Positions 1-8,972 are shown, counted from the stretch's first letter. The stretch: 48,113 bases of DNA from Verrucomicrobiota bacterium (GCA_027624625.1 JAQBWH010000012.1:1-48113); one strand, 5' to 3'. Notes: generated from the letters alone by a model not told the origin. Program-made: numbers and translations.

Positions 1-7
1 GAGGGGC

Positions 8-49
8 AAAAAGAAAAAACCCCGCGGGCCTTGGGGGCACCGCGGGGTT
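8..49 (-). terminator. Intrinsic terminator downstream of ilvC
   Basis: A perfect 10-bp stem (18-27 pairing with 40-49) with a 12-nt loop. Read on the minus strand it is followed by a T-rich run. It lies just past the ilvC stop codon and so probably ends the minus-strand ilv transcript. Confidence 0.85.
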
Positions 50-72
50 CCTCTAGCGGGGGGGAAAGGAGA

Positions 73-1101
73 TCAGGCGTAGGATGCTTGCGCGCCTTTG
101 AGGTTGCGCTTCTGGATCCAGGGCATGAGCGAGCGGAGACGGGTTCCGGTTTTTTCGATGCCATGTTTTTCGCCTTTTTGCAAAAGAGAATGATATTTCT
201 TGCGGCCCTTTTTGTCTTCGGCAATCCATTCGCGGGCAAATTTTCCGTTCTGGATTTCCTTGAGCACGCTCTTCATGCGCTTTTTGGTGCCGGCGTCGAT
301 GATCTTGGGGCCGACCAGGACGTCGCCCCACTTGGCCGTGTCGGAAATGCTGAAACGCATCCCGGCAATACCGGCTTCGTTCATCAGATCGACGATGAGC
401 TTCAGCTCATGCAAACACTCAAAGTAAGCCATCTCGGGCTGGTAACCGGCTTCGACCAGCGTCTCAAACCCGGCCTGAACCAGCGCCGAAGCGCCACCGC
501 AAAGCACGGCTTGCTCGCCGAAAAGGTCCGTTTCGGTTTCTTCCTTGAAGGTCGTTTCGAGCACGCCGGCGCGGGTCCCGCCAATGCCTTTGGCCCAAGC
601 CAGGGCGATCTTTTTGGCCTGCTTGCTCGGGTTCTGGTAGACGGCGATGAGGGAGGGAACGCCTTTGCCCTCCGTGAATTGACGGCGGACGATGTGACCG
701 GGTCCCTTCGGGGCGACCATGATGACATCGATATTCTTCGGCGGGGTGATCGTCTTGAAATGGATGGCGAAACCGTGGCTGAAAAGGAGGGTTTTGCCTT
801 TGCTCAGGTGCGGCGCGATGTCCTTTTCGTAAACCGCGGCAATTTTGGTGTCCGGCACGGCAACAAAGATGATGTCCGCTTTCTCGACCGCGGCGGCCGT
901 GTTGAAAACCGCGAAGCCTTTCTTCTTGGCCACCGCGCGGCTTTTGCTGCCCGGGTAGAGGCCGATGATGACCTTCACGCCACTTTCTTTGAGGTTGAGG
1001 GCGTGGGCGTGGCCCTGTGAACCGAAACCGATGACGGCGACCGTCTTGCCTTTGAGTTGCTTGAGGTCGGCGTCTTTGTCTGTGTGGATTTTTGCTGCCA
1101 T
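73..1101 (-). CDS. ilvC: Ketol-acid reductoisomerase (class I)
   Basis: Cytoplasmic NADPH- and Mg-dependent enzyme of isoleucine/valine synthesis; it isomerises and reduces acetolactate or acetohydroxybutyrate. The 342-aa length is that of the short class I enzyme. The N-terminal Rossmann motif [13 protein letters not shown] is followed by a loop containing SKSR, which suggests NADPH preference. The C-terminal half carries the metal-binding segment [11 protein letters not shown] and the [11 protein letters not shown] helix. The gene starts 9 nt after the ilvN stop, so the two are probably cotranscribed and translationally coupled; I see no clear Shine-Dalgarno site. A strong terminator follows. 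The identification is secure. Confidence 0.97.
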   Translation of the reverse strand: MAAKIHTDKDADLKQLKGKTVAVIGFGSQGHAHALNLKESGVKVIIGLYPGSKSRAVAKKKGFAVFNTAAAVEKADIIFVAVPDTKIAAVYEKDIAPHLSKGKTLLFSHGFAIHFKTITPPKNIDVIMVAPKGPGHIVRRQFTEGKGVPSLIAVYQNPSKQAKKIALAWAKGIGGTRAGVLETTFKEETETDLFGEQAVLCGGASALVQAGFETLVEAGYQPEMAYFECLHELKLIVDLMNEAGIAGMRFSISDTAKWGDVLVGPKIIDAGTKKRMKSVLKEIQNGKFAREWIAEDKKGRKKYHSLLQKGEKHGIEKTGTRLRSLMPWIQKRNLKGAQASYA

Positions 1102-1110
1102 GGGAAAAGT

Positions 1111-1596
1111 TTATTCGCTTTCGGCCGTGCGGGAGAGCGCGACCTTGCCGGTGCGCGTCATCTCGGAAATGCCGAAATTTTTCATCAAGGAAATGAATTT
1201 GGCGATCTTGCCTTCGTTGCCGGTGATTTCGATGACCAGCTTGTCGAGGCGCACATCGACGATTTTCGCACGGAAGACGTCGCAGATCTGCAGGACCTCG
1301 GAACGGGTTTGGGGAGTGACGTCGACCCGCATGAGGACCAGTTCGCGGTCGACGAATTCGTCATCGCGAAAGTGGTCGACCTTGATGACGTCGACCAGCT
1401 TCTCCGTCTGCTTGACCACTTGGTCGAGGGTCTTGTCGTCGCCGCGCACCACGATGGTCATACGTGACATGGAAGCGTCCAAGGTGGGAGCCACGTTGAG
1501 CGTGTCGATATTGAAACCACGACCGCTGAACATCCCGGCGACGCGGGTCAACACGCCAAAGCGGTTTTCAACCAGAACGGACAAGGTGTGGCGCAT
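1111..1596 (-). CDS. ilvN: Acetolactate synthase small (regulatory) subunit
   Basis: Regulatory subunit of acetohydroxyacid synthase, which carries valine feedback. The 161-aa product opens with the ACT-domain motif MRHTLSVLVENRFGVL, followed by GMFSGRGFNIDTLNVAP, and then has the usual C-terminal ACT-like half. I chose the ATG at 1596 because it matches the family start. An in-frame TTG at 1638 would add 14 residues that look unlike the family, although it overlaps the stop codon of the upstream cysteine desulfurase gene. The catalytic subunit ilvB is not adjacent; the preceding gene is a NifS-type protein, so ilvB must lie elsewhere. Confidence 0.95.
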   Translation of the reverse strand: MRHTLSVLVENRFGVLTRVAGMFSGRGFNIDTLNVAPTLDASMSRMTIVVRGDDKTLDQVVKQTEKLVDVIKVDHFRDDEFVDRELVLMRVDVTPQTRSEVLQICDVFRAKIVDVRLDKLVIEITGNEGKIAKFISLMKNFGISEMTRTGKVALSRTAESE

Positions 1597-1634
1597 AAAA
1601 AGGTTGGCCAGAATCCCAGATTTGACCCCGCACG

Positions 1635-2780
1635 TCAATGACCCAAGCCGTCCCCCCGAAGCCGGGCCGCGGCTTGCCCCAGGGCGGCCAGCGCAGCCGG
1701 CACCTCCTCAGCCGTGCTCATGCGGCTGAAAGAAAAGCGCAAACTCGACCTGGCTTCTTCGTCGCCCACCCCCATGGCACGGAGCACATGCGAGGCATCA
1801 ACCTCCCCGCTGGTACAGGCCGAGCCGATGGAACAGGCCACCCCGAGCCGGTCGAGGCCGGCGAGAAGTCCCTGCGCCTCGAGGCCGGGCAAGGCGAAGT
1901 TCGTCGTGTTGGGCAGACGGTGCGCTGGATTGCCATGAAAACGAACGTCCGGAAAGCGGGTCCGTACGCCGCTCTCGAATGTGTCGCGCAAGCCGGCGAC
2001 ACGCGGCATTTCCACCGGCAAGGCAACGCTGGCCAAAGCCGCGGCCGCGCCCAAGCCGACAATGCCCGGCACGTTTTCGGTGCCCGCGCGGCGACCACCC
2101 TCCTGCCCGCCCCCCCGCAGAATCGGCGGGAGACCGAGACCCGGACGCACCAAGAGCGCGCCGACTCCCTTCGGTCCGTGCAATTTGTGGGCCGAAACCG
2201 AAAGCAAATGCACCGGCACACGGCCCAGATCAATGTCCACCTTCCCCGCGGCCTGCACCGCGTCGGCGTGGAAAACAATGCGGCGCTCATCGGCCACGCA
2301 GGCCATCTCCCCGATCGGGAGGAGGACGCCGGTTTCATTGTTGGCCCAGACCATGGTGACGATCGCCGTGTCGGGGCGCAGCGCCTGCAGGTAGGCGGCA
2401 AAATCAATACACCCGCCGGAATCGACCGGCAGCCATGTCACCTCGCATCCCTCGCGCGCCAACTGCTGGCAAAGATTTTTCGTCGCGCTGTGTTCAATCG
2501 CGGAAGTGACGATGTGCCGTTTCCCCGGTTGCGCGGCAAGGGCTCCGCGCAATGCCGTGTTGATCGACTCCGTGCCCCCGCTGGTGAAAACCACCGCATC
2601 TTCCGCCGCCCCGAGGAAAGCCGCCACTTGCGCCCGGGCCTTCTCCAGCGCCCCGCGCGCCACCCGGCCCGCGGCATGCGGACTCGAAGGGTTGCCGAAC
2701 TCATGGCCGAAAAAAGGCAACATGGCTTCACCGACCCGCGGGTCGGGCGCCGTGGTCGCGTTGTTGTCGAGGTAGATCAT
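1635..2780 (-). CDS. Cysteine desulfurase, NifS/IscS family
   Basis: PLP enzyme that removes sulfur from cysteine for Fe-S clusters or thiolation. The 381-aa product starts with the family signature MIYLDNNATTAPDPRV. It has the TSGGTESIN segment, HADAVQAAGK, the PLP-binding lysine in SAHKLHGPKG (about K199) and the persulfide cysteine in GSACTSGEVDASHVL (about C322). That Cys loop is typical of group I NifS/IscS rather than SufS. No iscU, iscR or mnmA is adjacent, so whether it serves Fe-S assembly or tRNA thiolation cannot be told. It precedes ilvN on the same strand. Confidence 0.93.
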   Translation of the reverse strand: MIYLDNNATTAPDPRVGEAMLPFFGHEFGNPSSPHAAGRVARGALEKARAQVAAFLGAAEDAVVFTSGGTESINTALRGALAAQPGKRHIVTSAIEHSATKNLCQQLAREGCEVTWLPVDSGGCIDFAAYLQALRPDTAIVTMVWANNETGVLLPIGEMACVADERRIVFHADAVQAAGKVDIDLGRVPVHLLSVSAHKLHGPKGVGALLVRPGLGLPPILRGGGQEGGRRAGTENVPGIVGLGAAAALASVALPVEMPRVAGLRDTFESGVRTRFPDVRFHGNPAHRLPNTTNFALPGLEAQGLLAGLDRLGVACSIGSACTSGEVDASHVLRAMGVGDEEARSSLRFSFSRMSTAEEVPAALAALGQAAARLRGDGLGH

Positions 2781-2832
2781 GGAAAAATTGGGGAGACCAA
2801 AGCCGAAAGTTGAGGGGGAAACACCGTCACCC

Positions 2833-3570
2833 TCAACCCTCGACCTTCAACTCCTCCGGCCTCTCGTACCAAAAAGCACAACGATCGCGCCGCCCGAGGT
2901 TGCCCGGCCACGCGCAGACCGCAACCTGCCGCAGTGTCTGCCAAAGCGTGAACTGCTCCACCTTCCGCGCGGAGGAAGGCACCGCATGCTCCAGCACCCG
3001 AAAAGCGAGATGGCGCCGCCGGCCCCAGCGTTTGAGCGAGCGGGCAAAACCAATTTCCTCGCCGGCATAAACCGCCTCGTTGAAACCCCCGGTCTCCGCC
3101 CAGCCCTCGCGCAGGGCAAAAAAATACGAGCCGGCCGCCAGACCGAAACTCCGGGCGATCCAATTCCATCCCGACAGCGCACGCCGTGCCGCCCAATCAA
3201 GCTCGGCCCCCTCCAAGGCGACCCGCGCCCCTCCCCCGCAAACTTGGCCCGAGCCCAGCGCGGCCAACGTCGCGCCGAGTACGTCCTTGGTCAAAATGGC
3301 GTCCGCATCGAGCCAGACGAGCCATGGCCCGGAGGAGGCGGCCGCCGCCGTGTTGCGCGCCCGCGCAATTTGCCGGTGCGGTTCAGGCACCACGCGCGCC
3401 CCCGCCCCGCGAGCCTCCGCCGCGGTGGCATCTCCCGAGGCATTATCGCAGACCACGACCTCGTAGGCCGTCAATCCGCAGTCGGCCGCGGCACCATGGA
3501 TCGACCTGACGGCCCGGCCGACAAGTCTCTCCTCATTGTAGGCCGGGACCAGAAAACTCGCTTGCACCAC
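2833..3570 (-). CDS. Family 2 glycosyltransferase
   Basis: A 245-aa cytoplasmic GT-A fold enzyme that would transfer a sugar from an activated donor; the substrate is unknown. It begins with the GT2 signature SFLVPAYNEE, then VVVCDNASGDAT and the metal-binding DxD motif in LVWLDADAI. The C-terminal part has the GGFNEAVYAGEE acceptor-loop motif common in GT2. It has no membrane anchor or transport domain. The reading frame stays open upstream into trkA on the other strand. I place the start at the GTG at 3570 because conserved sequence begins two residues later; the GTG at 3567 is equally possible. It lies 52 nt upstream of the cysteine desulfurase gene and diverges from trkA across 106 nt. 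Confidence 0.85.
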   Translation of the reverse strand: MVQASFLVPAYNEERLVGRAVRSIHGAAADCGLTAYEVVVCDNASGDATAAEARGAGARVVPEPHRQIARARNTAAAASSGPWLVWLDADAILTKDVLGATLAALGSGQVCGGGARVALEGAELDWAARRALSGWNWIARSFGLAAGSYFFALREGWAETGGFNEAVYAGEEIGFARSLKRWGRRRHLAFRVLEHAVPSSARKVEQFTLWQTLRQVAVCAWPGNLGRRDRCAFWYERPEELKVEG

Positions 3571-3676
3571 CCCAATCTGCCACCCGCGCGGCGACTTGCC
3601 AACCTGTCCGGCCGAAAATGGGCCCGCTTTTTGCTTGCCCCGACCTCCCCTCCGGCCCGCACCATGGGGCTGCAAC

Positions 3677-5026
3677 ATGAACATCATCATTGTTGGCGCA
3701 GGAGCCATCGGTCTGCACATGGCCCGCACCCTTTCCGACGAGGAGCATTCTATCTGCCTGATCGAGCAGGACGAAAGGCTTGCCGCCGAGCTCAACGAGC
3801 AACTCGACAGCCGTGTCCTGCACGGCAGCGGTGCGAGCATCGAAAACCTGGAGGAAGCCGGCATCGCCAAGTGCGACGTGCTCTTTGCCCTGACCAGCCA
3901 CGACCACACCAACCTGGTCTGCACCTCGATCGGGAAATCCCTCGGCGCCCGCCGCAGCATCGCCCGCACCAGCCTCGCCATGCAGCGCGAACAGTGGCTC
4001 TACGACTACGCGGGCCAATTCCGGGTCGACTACCTTTTCAGTCCCGCCCGACTCGCCGCGGTCGAACTGGCCAAATCGATCCGCAACCCCGATTGCCTGG
4101 TCGTCGAGGAAATCGCCCGCGGCCGCATCGAACTGCAGCAAATCCGCCTCGAGCCCGGCAGCCCCGCCCTCGCCATCCCGCTGCGCGAACTCGGACTCCC
4201 CACCCGCGTCCGCATCGGCGCCATCCTGCGCCGCGGGAATCTGATCGTCCCCCGCGCCAATGACGCCCTCGAGGCCGGTGATCTGGTCACCATTTACGGT
4301 CACCCCCGCCGCCTCGCCGAAGGCCTGCGCAAGCTGCAGGTCAACGACAAGGACGAGAGCGAACTCAATGTGGTCATTTTCGGCGGTGACGATTACGGCT
4401 TCGCCCTCGCCCAGACCCTCGAAGGGGGCAACTTCCGCACCCGCATCGTGGAGAAGGACCGCCGCATTTGCGAAAAACTCGGACAACAACTGCAGAATTG
4501 CACGATCATCAATGCCGATGCCACCTCGCTGCACGAACTGAAGGAAGAGCGGGTCGGCGATGCCGACTTTTTTGTCGCCGCCACGCACGACGACGAGGAC
4601 AACGTCATGGCCTGCCTGCAAGCCCGCGACCTCGGGGCCAAAGCCTGCCTCACCCTCATCCACCGCGCGGACTACGCCAGCGCCATCCAGCGCTCCGGCG
4701 CCCAGCTCGGTATTCTGGATGCGGTCAGCCCGCGCGTCGCCGTGGCGCGCGAACTTTCCCGCTTTGTCACCGCGGACGAAGCCACCGTGCTGCGCACCTT
4801 GCCGGGTGGGATCGAAATTCTTTCCTCACCCGTGGCCGAAAACAGCACCGCGGCGGGACACACCCTGGCCGCAACCGAATGGCCCGCGGCCAGCGGCATC
4901 ATCGCCGTGCAGCACGGCAACCAGGCCACCGTGCCCGCGGCGGACGACAAAATCGAAGCGGGCGACACCGTGGTGGCCATCGTCGCCCCCGAGGCCAAAG
5001 CCGCGCTGCTCAAACTGCTCGCCTGA
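3677..5026 (+). CDS. trkA: Trk potassium uptake regulatory subunit TrkA
   Basis: Peripheral cytoplasmic, nucleotide-binding gating subunit of the Trk K+ transporter. The 449-aa product has the expected duplicated RCK architecture (RCK_N, RCK_C, RCK_N, RCK_C). The first Rossmann motif GAGAIGLHMA is intact. The second, FGGDDYGFALAQ, is less canonical. DNVMACLQARDLGA is a typical second-half motif. I chose the ATG at 3677 because the protein then starts MNIIIVGAG like other TrkA proteins; upstream in-frame codons encode proline/arginine-rich sequence of no family character. The stop codon is 5 nt before trkH, consistent with a two-gene operon. Confidence 0.95.
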   Translation: MNIIIVGAGAIGLHMARTLSDEEHSICLIEQDERLAAELNEQLDSRVLHGSGASIENLEEAGIAKCDVLFALTSHDHTNLVCTSIGKSLGARRSIARTSLAMQREQWLYDYAGQFRVDYLFSPARLAAVELAKSIRNPDCLVVEEIARGRIELQQIRLEPGSPALAIPLRELGLPTRVRIGAILRRGNLIVPRANDALEAGDLVTIYGHPRRLAEGLRKLQVNDKDESELNVVIFGGDDYGFALAQTLEGGNFRTRIVEKDRRICEKLGQQLQNCTIINADATSLHELKEERVGDADFFVAATHDDEDNVMACLQARDLGAKACLTLIHRADYASAIQRSGAQLGILDAVSPRVAVARELSRFVTADEATVLRTLPGGIEILSSPVAENSTAAGHTLAATEWPAASGIIAVQHGNQATVPAADDKIEAGDTVVAIVAPEAKAALLKLLA

Positions 5027-5031
5027 CCGGC

Positions 5032-6501
5032 ATGGATTACCGCCAGCTTTCGCGCTTCCTTGGTTCGTTGCTGCTCATGCTGGCCGCGGCCATGCTCGCG
5101 TGTCTTGTCTACGCGGTTTACGACCAGGAACCGGCTTTCGCCGCAGACCGGGCACTCGGATTCTCCGCCCTGATCACCGCCGCGGCCGGCGGACTGCTCC
5201 GTTGGCTCGGTCACGGATCGTCACTCGAGATCCTGCGCCGTGAGGCCATCGCCATTGTCGGCCTCGGTTGGTCCTTGAGCACTTTGTTCGGCGCCCTGCC
5301 CTACATGCTCTCCACGCCGTCTCTCGCCCCGGCTGCCGCGATTTTCGAGTCCGCCTCGGGTTTCACCACCACGGGCGCCAGCGCGATTGCCAACCTCGAA
5401 ATCTGGCCGCGCGGATTGCTCCTCTGGCGTGCCACCACGCAGTGGCTCGGCGGCATGGGGATCCTCGTGCTTTTCGTGGCCGTTCTTTCCATGGCCGGCG
5501 GCGGCGGGACCAAATCACTTTTCCGCCGCGAGTCCTCCGGAAAACTCGGCGAGGGTTTCGCCGCACGCATGCGCGACACCGCCATCCGCCTGTGGCAGAT
5601 CTACCTGGCACTCTCCCTCCTTTGCTTCACCGGGCTCGTTGTCCTCGGCATGCCGGTCTTCGACGCGGTGTGCCACGCCTTCGCCACCGTTTCGACCGGA
5701 GGTTTCAGCACACAGAACAGCAGCATCGCCTACTATCACAGCCCCGCCATCGAGTGGTGGATTATTCTTTTTATGATTTTGGGAGCCGTCAGTTTTATGC
5801 TCTATGCTTGGCTCATCGCACGCCGCTGGAGCAAATGGCAACAGGATGAAGAAACGCGGTTCTACCTGGGTATCCTCATCGCGGTGACCTTGGCCGTGAC
5901 CGCTAGTTTGATCTACAATTCGCAAGCGCCGGACACAACCACCGCCTTGCGTAACGCCGCCTTCCAAGTTGTTTCCATCAGCACCACCACCGGATTTGTC
6001 ACCGCGGACTACGACCGGTGGTCGAACTTCTCGCGCATCCTCATCGTCGCTGTGATGTTTATCGGCGGCTGTGCCGGTTCCACCGCGGGCGGCATCAAGG
6101 TGAGCCGGTTCATGGTCTTCTTCAAAAATTTCGCGCGCCAGATGATCCACGCCTTCCGTCCAAACCAGGTTATTCCGGTGCGGATCAACGCAGTGCCGCT
6201 GACCGACGGCTATCTGGCCGAAGTCGGTTTCTTTCTCGCCCTGGTCGGTTTCATCGTGGCGCTTGGTTCCCTTGCCATGGCCGCCCTCGAGCCGAGCTTC
6301 GACTTGGTCAGTGGCTTTGGTGCCGTCATCGCCAACCTTTTTAACACCGGCCCCGGTCTCGGCGCGGTCGGGCCCACCTGCACCTATGCCGGACTCTCCT
6401 CGCCCTCCCACATCCTGCTTTCTCTCCTCATGGTCATGGGCCGTCTGGAAATCCTCGTCATGCTGGCTCTTTTTGTCCCGGCCCTCTGGCGCCGTTACTA
6501 A
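5032..6501 (+). CDS. trkH: Trk potassium uptake membrane subunit TrkH
   Basis: Inner-membrane K+ channel/transporter subunit of the SKT superfamily. The 489-aa protein contains four M1-P-M2 repeats whose selectivity-filter segments are all visible: SGFTTTGAS, ATVSTGGFST, SISTTTGFVT and LFNTGPGLGAVG. The basic segment GGIKVSRFMVF after the third filter is also typical. Many hydrophobic helices run through the protein. The ATG at 5032 gives the family N-terminus MDYRQLSRFLG; the frame is open much further upstream, but only as a shadow of trkA. Translation is probably coupled to trkA. Confidence 0.96.
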   Translation: MDYRQLSRFLGSLLLMLAAAMLACLVYAVYDQEPAFAADRALGFSALITAAAGGLLRWLGHGSSLEILRREAIAIVGLGWSLSTLFGALPYMLSTPSLAPAAAIFESASGFTTTGASAIANLEIWPRGLLLWRATTQWLGGMGILVLFVAVLSMAGGGGTKSLFRRESSGKLGEGFAARMRDTAIRLWQIYLALSLLCFTGLVVLGMPVFDAVCHAFATVSTGGFSTQNSSIAYYHSPAIEWWIILFMILGAVSFMLYAWLIARRWSKWQQDEETRFYLGILIAVTLAVTASLIYNSQAPDTTTALRNAAFQVVSISTTTGFVTADYDRWSNFSRILIVAVMFIGGCAGSTAGGIKVSRFMVFFKNFARQMIHAFRPNQVIPVRINAVPLTDGYLAEVGFFLALVGFIVALGSLAMAALEPSFDLVSGFGAVIANLFNTGPGLGAVGPTCTYAGLSSPSHILLSLLMVMGRLEILVMLALFVPALWRRY

Positions 6502-6562
6502 TCGTCTCGCCCTGCTTCACGGCTTGACGCTGCGCAGCCTGCTTCCTACGTTCGCCCGTCTG

Positions 6563-7744
6563 ATGTATCGCACGCGCCTTATCGCGGGTCTAATCGCCGC
6601 CCTCTTCGCCGCCGATGCCGCTTCCGGTCGCCTCCGCGCCCAGGAACCCGCCACGACCGGCGCCTACAACGACGAGGCCGCGGGCTACTTTCAGCAGGGG
6701 CAAGAGTGGGAAGAGGCCGGCAACCCCAAGCAGGCCATCGCCACTTACCGCTCATTGGTCCGCGACTACCCGCTCGCCCCCTCGGCACCCGCCGCACAAT
6801 TGCGCTTGGGCGAACTTTATGACTCGCTGGGCAATTTCAAACGCGCTTTCGACGCCTACCAGAAACTGCTCGAAAACTTCCCCCAGGCCCGTGAATTCGA
6901 CCGTGCGGTGGAAGCGCAGGTCATGATCGCCGATGCACAAACGGATAAGCGCCGCTACGACCAAGCCGCGGAAATGTACACCTCGATTTTGGCCGTTGCC
7001 CCCTTCGCCAAATTTGCGCCCTCCGTGCAATTCAAGCTCGGGCAAGCCCTCGAGAACCAGAAAGAATACGAGAAAGCCATCAGCGCCTACCAAGTCGTGC
7101 TCGACCGCTACCCCAATAGCAACCTCGCAGCCGATGCCCTCTACCAGATCGGCTACGTGCAGTTGACCGAGGCCGAGGGCCGTTCCCAAGATCTTTCCGC
7201 TGCGATCGACGCCAAGAACACCTTCGAGGAATTCCTCATCGAATTCCCCAAAAACGAGAAAGCAGCGCAAGCCCGCGAAAATCTCGACACCATGACCGGG
7301 CGCGAGGCTTTCGACCTGCTTTCCATCGCGAAGTTTTACGACCGCAAGACCGACTACCGCGCCGCCGTGATTTATTACAGCGACCTCGTCCGACGCCAAC
7401 CCGGGTCCCCGGACGCAGAGCTGGCCGGCACACGGATCGAAGAAATCCGGGCCACGGTCGGTGAAGATGAACTCCGCGCCGGCAGCGAGCGGGCCGAGAC
7501 CGGCGTGCGGGCCGCCATGCGCCGCCGCCTGCAGAACCAAGTCCAGACCTCATCCCTCAGCAACTACGCCGGGCCACCCGTTTCCACGGTCAAGCCGCCC
7601 GAGGAATTACCCGCGCCGCGCCCGCAACTCCGTACCTCCTCCAACGACATGCGGCCGCAAGGCGGAGGCAACCCCCCGCCAGCCGACCTGCTGCCCGCCC
7701 CCGATCTCCCGCCGGTCGAACCCGAGCTTCCTTCCTTCGAATGA
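6563..7744 (+). CDS. BamD/YfiO-like TPR protein, exported
   Basis: A 393-aa secreted protein with tetratricopeptide-type repeats over roughly residues 40-310 (for example QGQEWEEAGNPKQAIATYRS and LGELYDSLGNFKRAFDAY). It resembles BamD-type outer-membrane assembly factors. The start MYRTRLIAGLIAALFAADAA reads as a signal peptide, but no lipobox cysteine follows, unlike classical lipidated BamD. The C-terminal 80 residues are proline-rich and look disordered. The stop overlaps the start of the LptE-like gene (ATGA), so an envelope-biogenesis operon is likely. Alternatively it could be a CpoB/YbgF-like or general TPR periplasmic protein. I used the ATG at 6563 because the upstream frame is a shadow of trkH. 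Confidence 0.75.
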   Translation: MYRTRLIAGLIAALFAADAASGRLRAQEPATTGAYNDEAAGYFQQGQEWEEAGNPKQAIATYRSLVRDYPLAPSAPAAQLRLGELYDSLGNFKRAFDAYQKLLENFPQAREFDRAVEAQVMIADAQTDKRRYDQAAEMYTSILAVAPFAKFAPSVQFKLGQALENQKEYEKAISAYQVVLDRYPNSNLAADALYQIGYVQLTEAEGRSQDLSAAIDAKNTFEEFLIEFPKNEKAAQARENLDTMTGREAFDLLSIAKFYDRKTDYRAAVIYYSDLVRRQPGSPDAELAGTRIEEIRATVGEDELRAGSERAETGVRAAMRRRLQNQVQTSSLSNYAGPPVSTVKPPEELPAPRPQLRTSSNDMRPQGGGNPPPADLLPAPDLPPVEPELPSFE

Positions 7745-8244
7745 TCCTCCGCGGCCTGCTCTCCGCACTCTGCGTCATGACGCTGTCGGGTTGCTACACG
7801 CTGGGCGACGCCCGGCCGGCCATGATGCGCGGCATCTCCACGATGGCTGTGCCGGTCTCGAAAAATCTGACCCTCGAGCCTAACGTCGAAGCGCTGCTCG
7901 CCGATACCATTACCAAGCAATTGCAGACCGACGGCACCTACAGCATCAACTACAGCGACCGCTCCGACGCCGTGCTCAGCACCACCCTCACCGAGGTGCG
8001 CCGCGCCCCCGCCCGGTCGCTGCGCGGCAACGTCATCGCCACGAGCGAGTATGTGCTGTTTACCACCGTGCAATACGACCTTGTCGAGTCTTCGACCGGA
8101 CGCTCCCTCATGTCCGGCAATGTCACCGGCCAAACCAGCTTTTTCGTCACCGCCGACCTGCAAACCGACGAACAGCAGGCGCTCCCGCTCGCCTTCGCCG
8201 ATACGGCCAACAAGCTGGCCAGCCGCCTGAGCGAAGGGTTCTAA
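7741..8244 (+). CDS. lptE: LPS-assembly lipoprotein LptE-like
   Basis: A 167-aa outer-membrane lipoprotein. The signal peptide ends in the lipobox LSGC (Cys at about residue 18). The mature part follows the LptE pattern: MAVPVSKNLTLEPNVEALL near the start, then a segment on unfolding/variability (YSDRSDAVLSTTLTEVRR) and a C-terminal helix. In the known system LptE plugs LptD and delivers lipopolysaccharide to the cell surface. It overlaps the BamD-like gene by four bases and is followed after one base by rsmI. lptD is not in this window. Confidence 0.8.
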   Translation: MILRGLLSALCVMTLSGCYTLGDARPAMMRGISTMAVPVSKNLTLEPNVEALLADTITKQLQTDGTYSINYSDRSDAVLSTTLTEVRRAPARSLRGNVIATSEYVLFTTVQYDLVESSTGRSLMSGNVTGQTSFFVTADLQTDEQQALPLAFADTANKLASRLSEGF

Positions 8245-8245
8245 A

Positions 8246-8914
8246 TTGCTCACCTTCGTTCCCAGCCCGGTCGGGAATCTGGAGGATATCACCCTGCGCG
8301 CCCTGCGCCTTCTCCGCGAAGCGGATCTCATCGCCGCCGAAGACACGCGCCACGCCAGCATTCTCCTCAAGCACCACGGCATTAGCCGTCCGCTGCTCAG
8401 CCTGCACGAACACAACGAAGCGCAACGCTCCGGGGAAATCGCGCAGCGCCTCGCGGCCGGCGAAAACATCGCCCTGCTCACCGATGCCGGCATGCCGGGC
8501 ATCTCGGATCCCGGCTACCGCATGGTGCGCGCCTGCCTCGAAAGGGGATTGGAATTCACCGTGCTCCCCGGTCCCTCTTCGATCCTTCCCGCACTGGTCG
8601 GTTCCGGGCTGCCGCTGCACGAATTTTATTTCGGTGGTTTTCTCCCGGTCAAATCCGGCCGGCGCAAAGCCGCACTCGAGGCCGCCCTGGCCCGCGGCGA
8701 GACGAGCATCTTCTTCGAATCCCCCCACCGCATCGCCAGATCCCTCGCCGTGCTGGCCGAACTCGCCCCGGAACGCCCGGTCTGCGTGGCCCGCGAGCTG
8801 AGCAAAAAATTCGAGGAATACTGGCGCGGCAGCGCCGCCGAGCTCTCCGCCCGCGCGGAGAAACAGCCGCCCCGCGGCGAGATCTGCCTGCTCATCGCCG
8901 GCCAACAAAGGTAG
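8246..8914 (+). CDS. rsmI: 16S rRNA (cytidine1402-2'-O)-methyltransferase
   Basis: SAM-dependent tetrapyrrole-methylase-fold enzyme that 2'-O-methylates C1402 in the 16S rRNA decoding centre. The 222-aa product starts at TTG one base after the lptE stop, with GAAGGG about 9 nt upstream. The family motifs are present: VPSPVGNLEDITLRALR, AEDTRHASILLKHHGI, LTDAGMPGISDPGYR, VLPGPSSILPALVGSGLP and the FFESPHRI segment. The last codon and the stop (AGG TAG) lie inside a 29-bp dispersed repeat, so the C-terminus may have been set by repeat insertion. Confidence 0.95.
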   Translation: MLTFVPSPVGNLEDITLRALRLLREADLIAAEDTRHASILLKHHGISRPLLSLHEHNEAQRSGEIAQRLAAGENIALLTDAGMPGISDPGYRMVRACLERGLEFTVLPGPSSILPALVGSGLPLHEFYFGGFLPVKSGRRKAALEAALARGETSIFFESPHRIARSLAVLAELAPERPVCVARELSKKFEEYWRGSAAELSARAEKQPPRGEICLLIAGQQR

Positions 8915-8937
8915 GGCGCGGCGCCCCCGACGCGCCG
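8909..8937 (+). repeat. Dispersed 29-bp repeat, copy A (contains rsmI stop)
   Basis: It matches 28 of 29 bases of the segment at 35561-35589; the single difference is C at 8924 against T at 35576. The unit starts AGGTAGGGCGCGGCG and ends CCGACGCGCCG, and contains short self-complementary arms (GGCGCG/CGCGCC). In both copies bases 1-6 are read as AGG-TAG and end the upstream gene. Confidence 0.8.
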
Positions 8938-8939
8938 TC

Positions 8940-8972
8940 CCGCACCGCGGCCACCTTCCCCTCGGGGTGCGG
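8940..8972. other. Hairpin between convergent rsmI and asd
   Basis: A 7-bp inverted repeat (8940-8946 with 8966-8972, CCGCACC/GGTGCGG) around a 19-nt loop. There is no adjoining T-run on either strand, so it is not a standard intrinsic terminator, though it sits where transcripts from both sides should end. Nothing else is recognised in 8973-9062. Confidence 0.4.

Noticed and set aside
31..1020. 329-codon plus-strand frame opposite ilvC
   Set aside because: Antisense shadow; ilvC is certain.
1597..1638. TTG start for ilvN overlapping the cysteine desulfurase stop
   Set aside because: It adds 14 residues unlike the family, whose proteins begin at the MRHTLSVLVEN methionine.
3571..3981. N-terminal extension of the glycosyltransferase reading through trkA
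   Set aside because: The extension is antisense to trkA and unlike GT2 proteins; the GTG at 3570 sits right before the conserved start.
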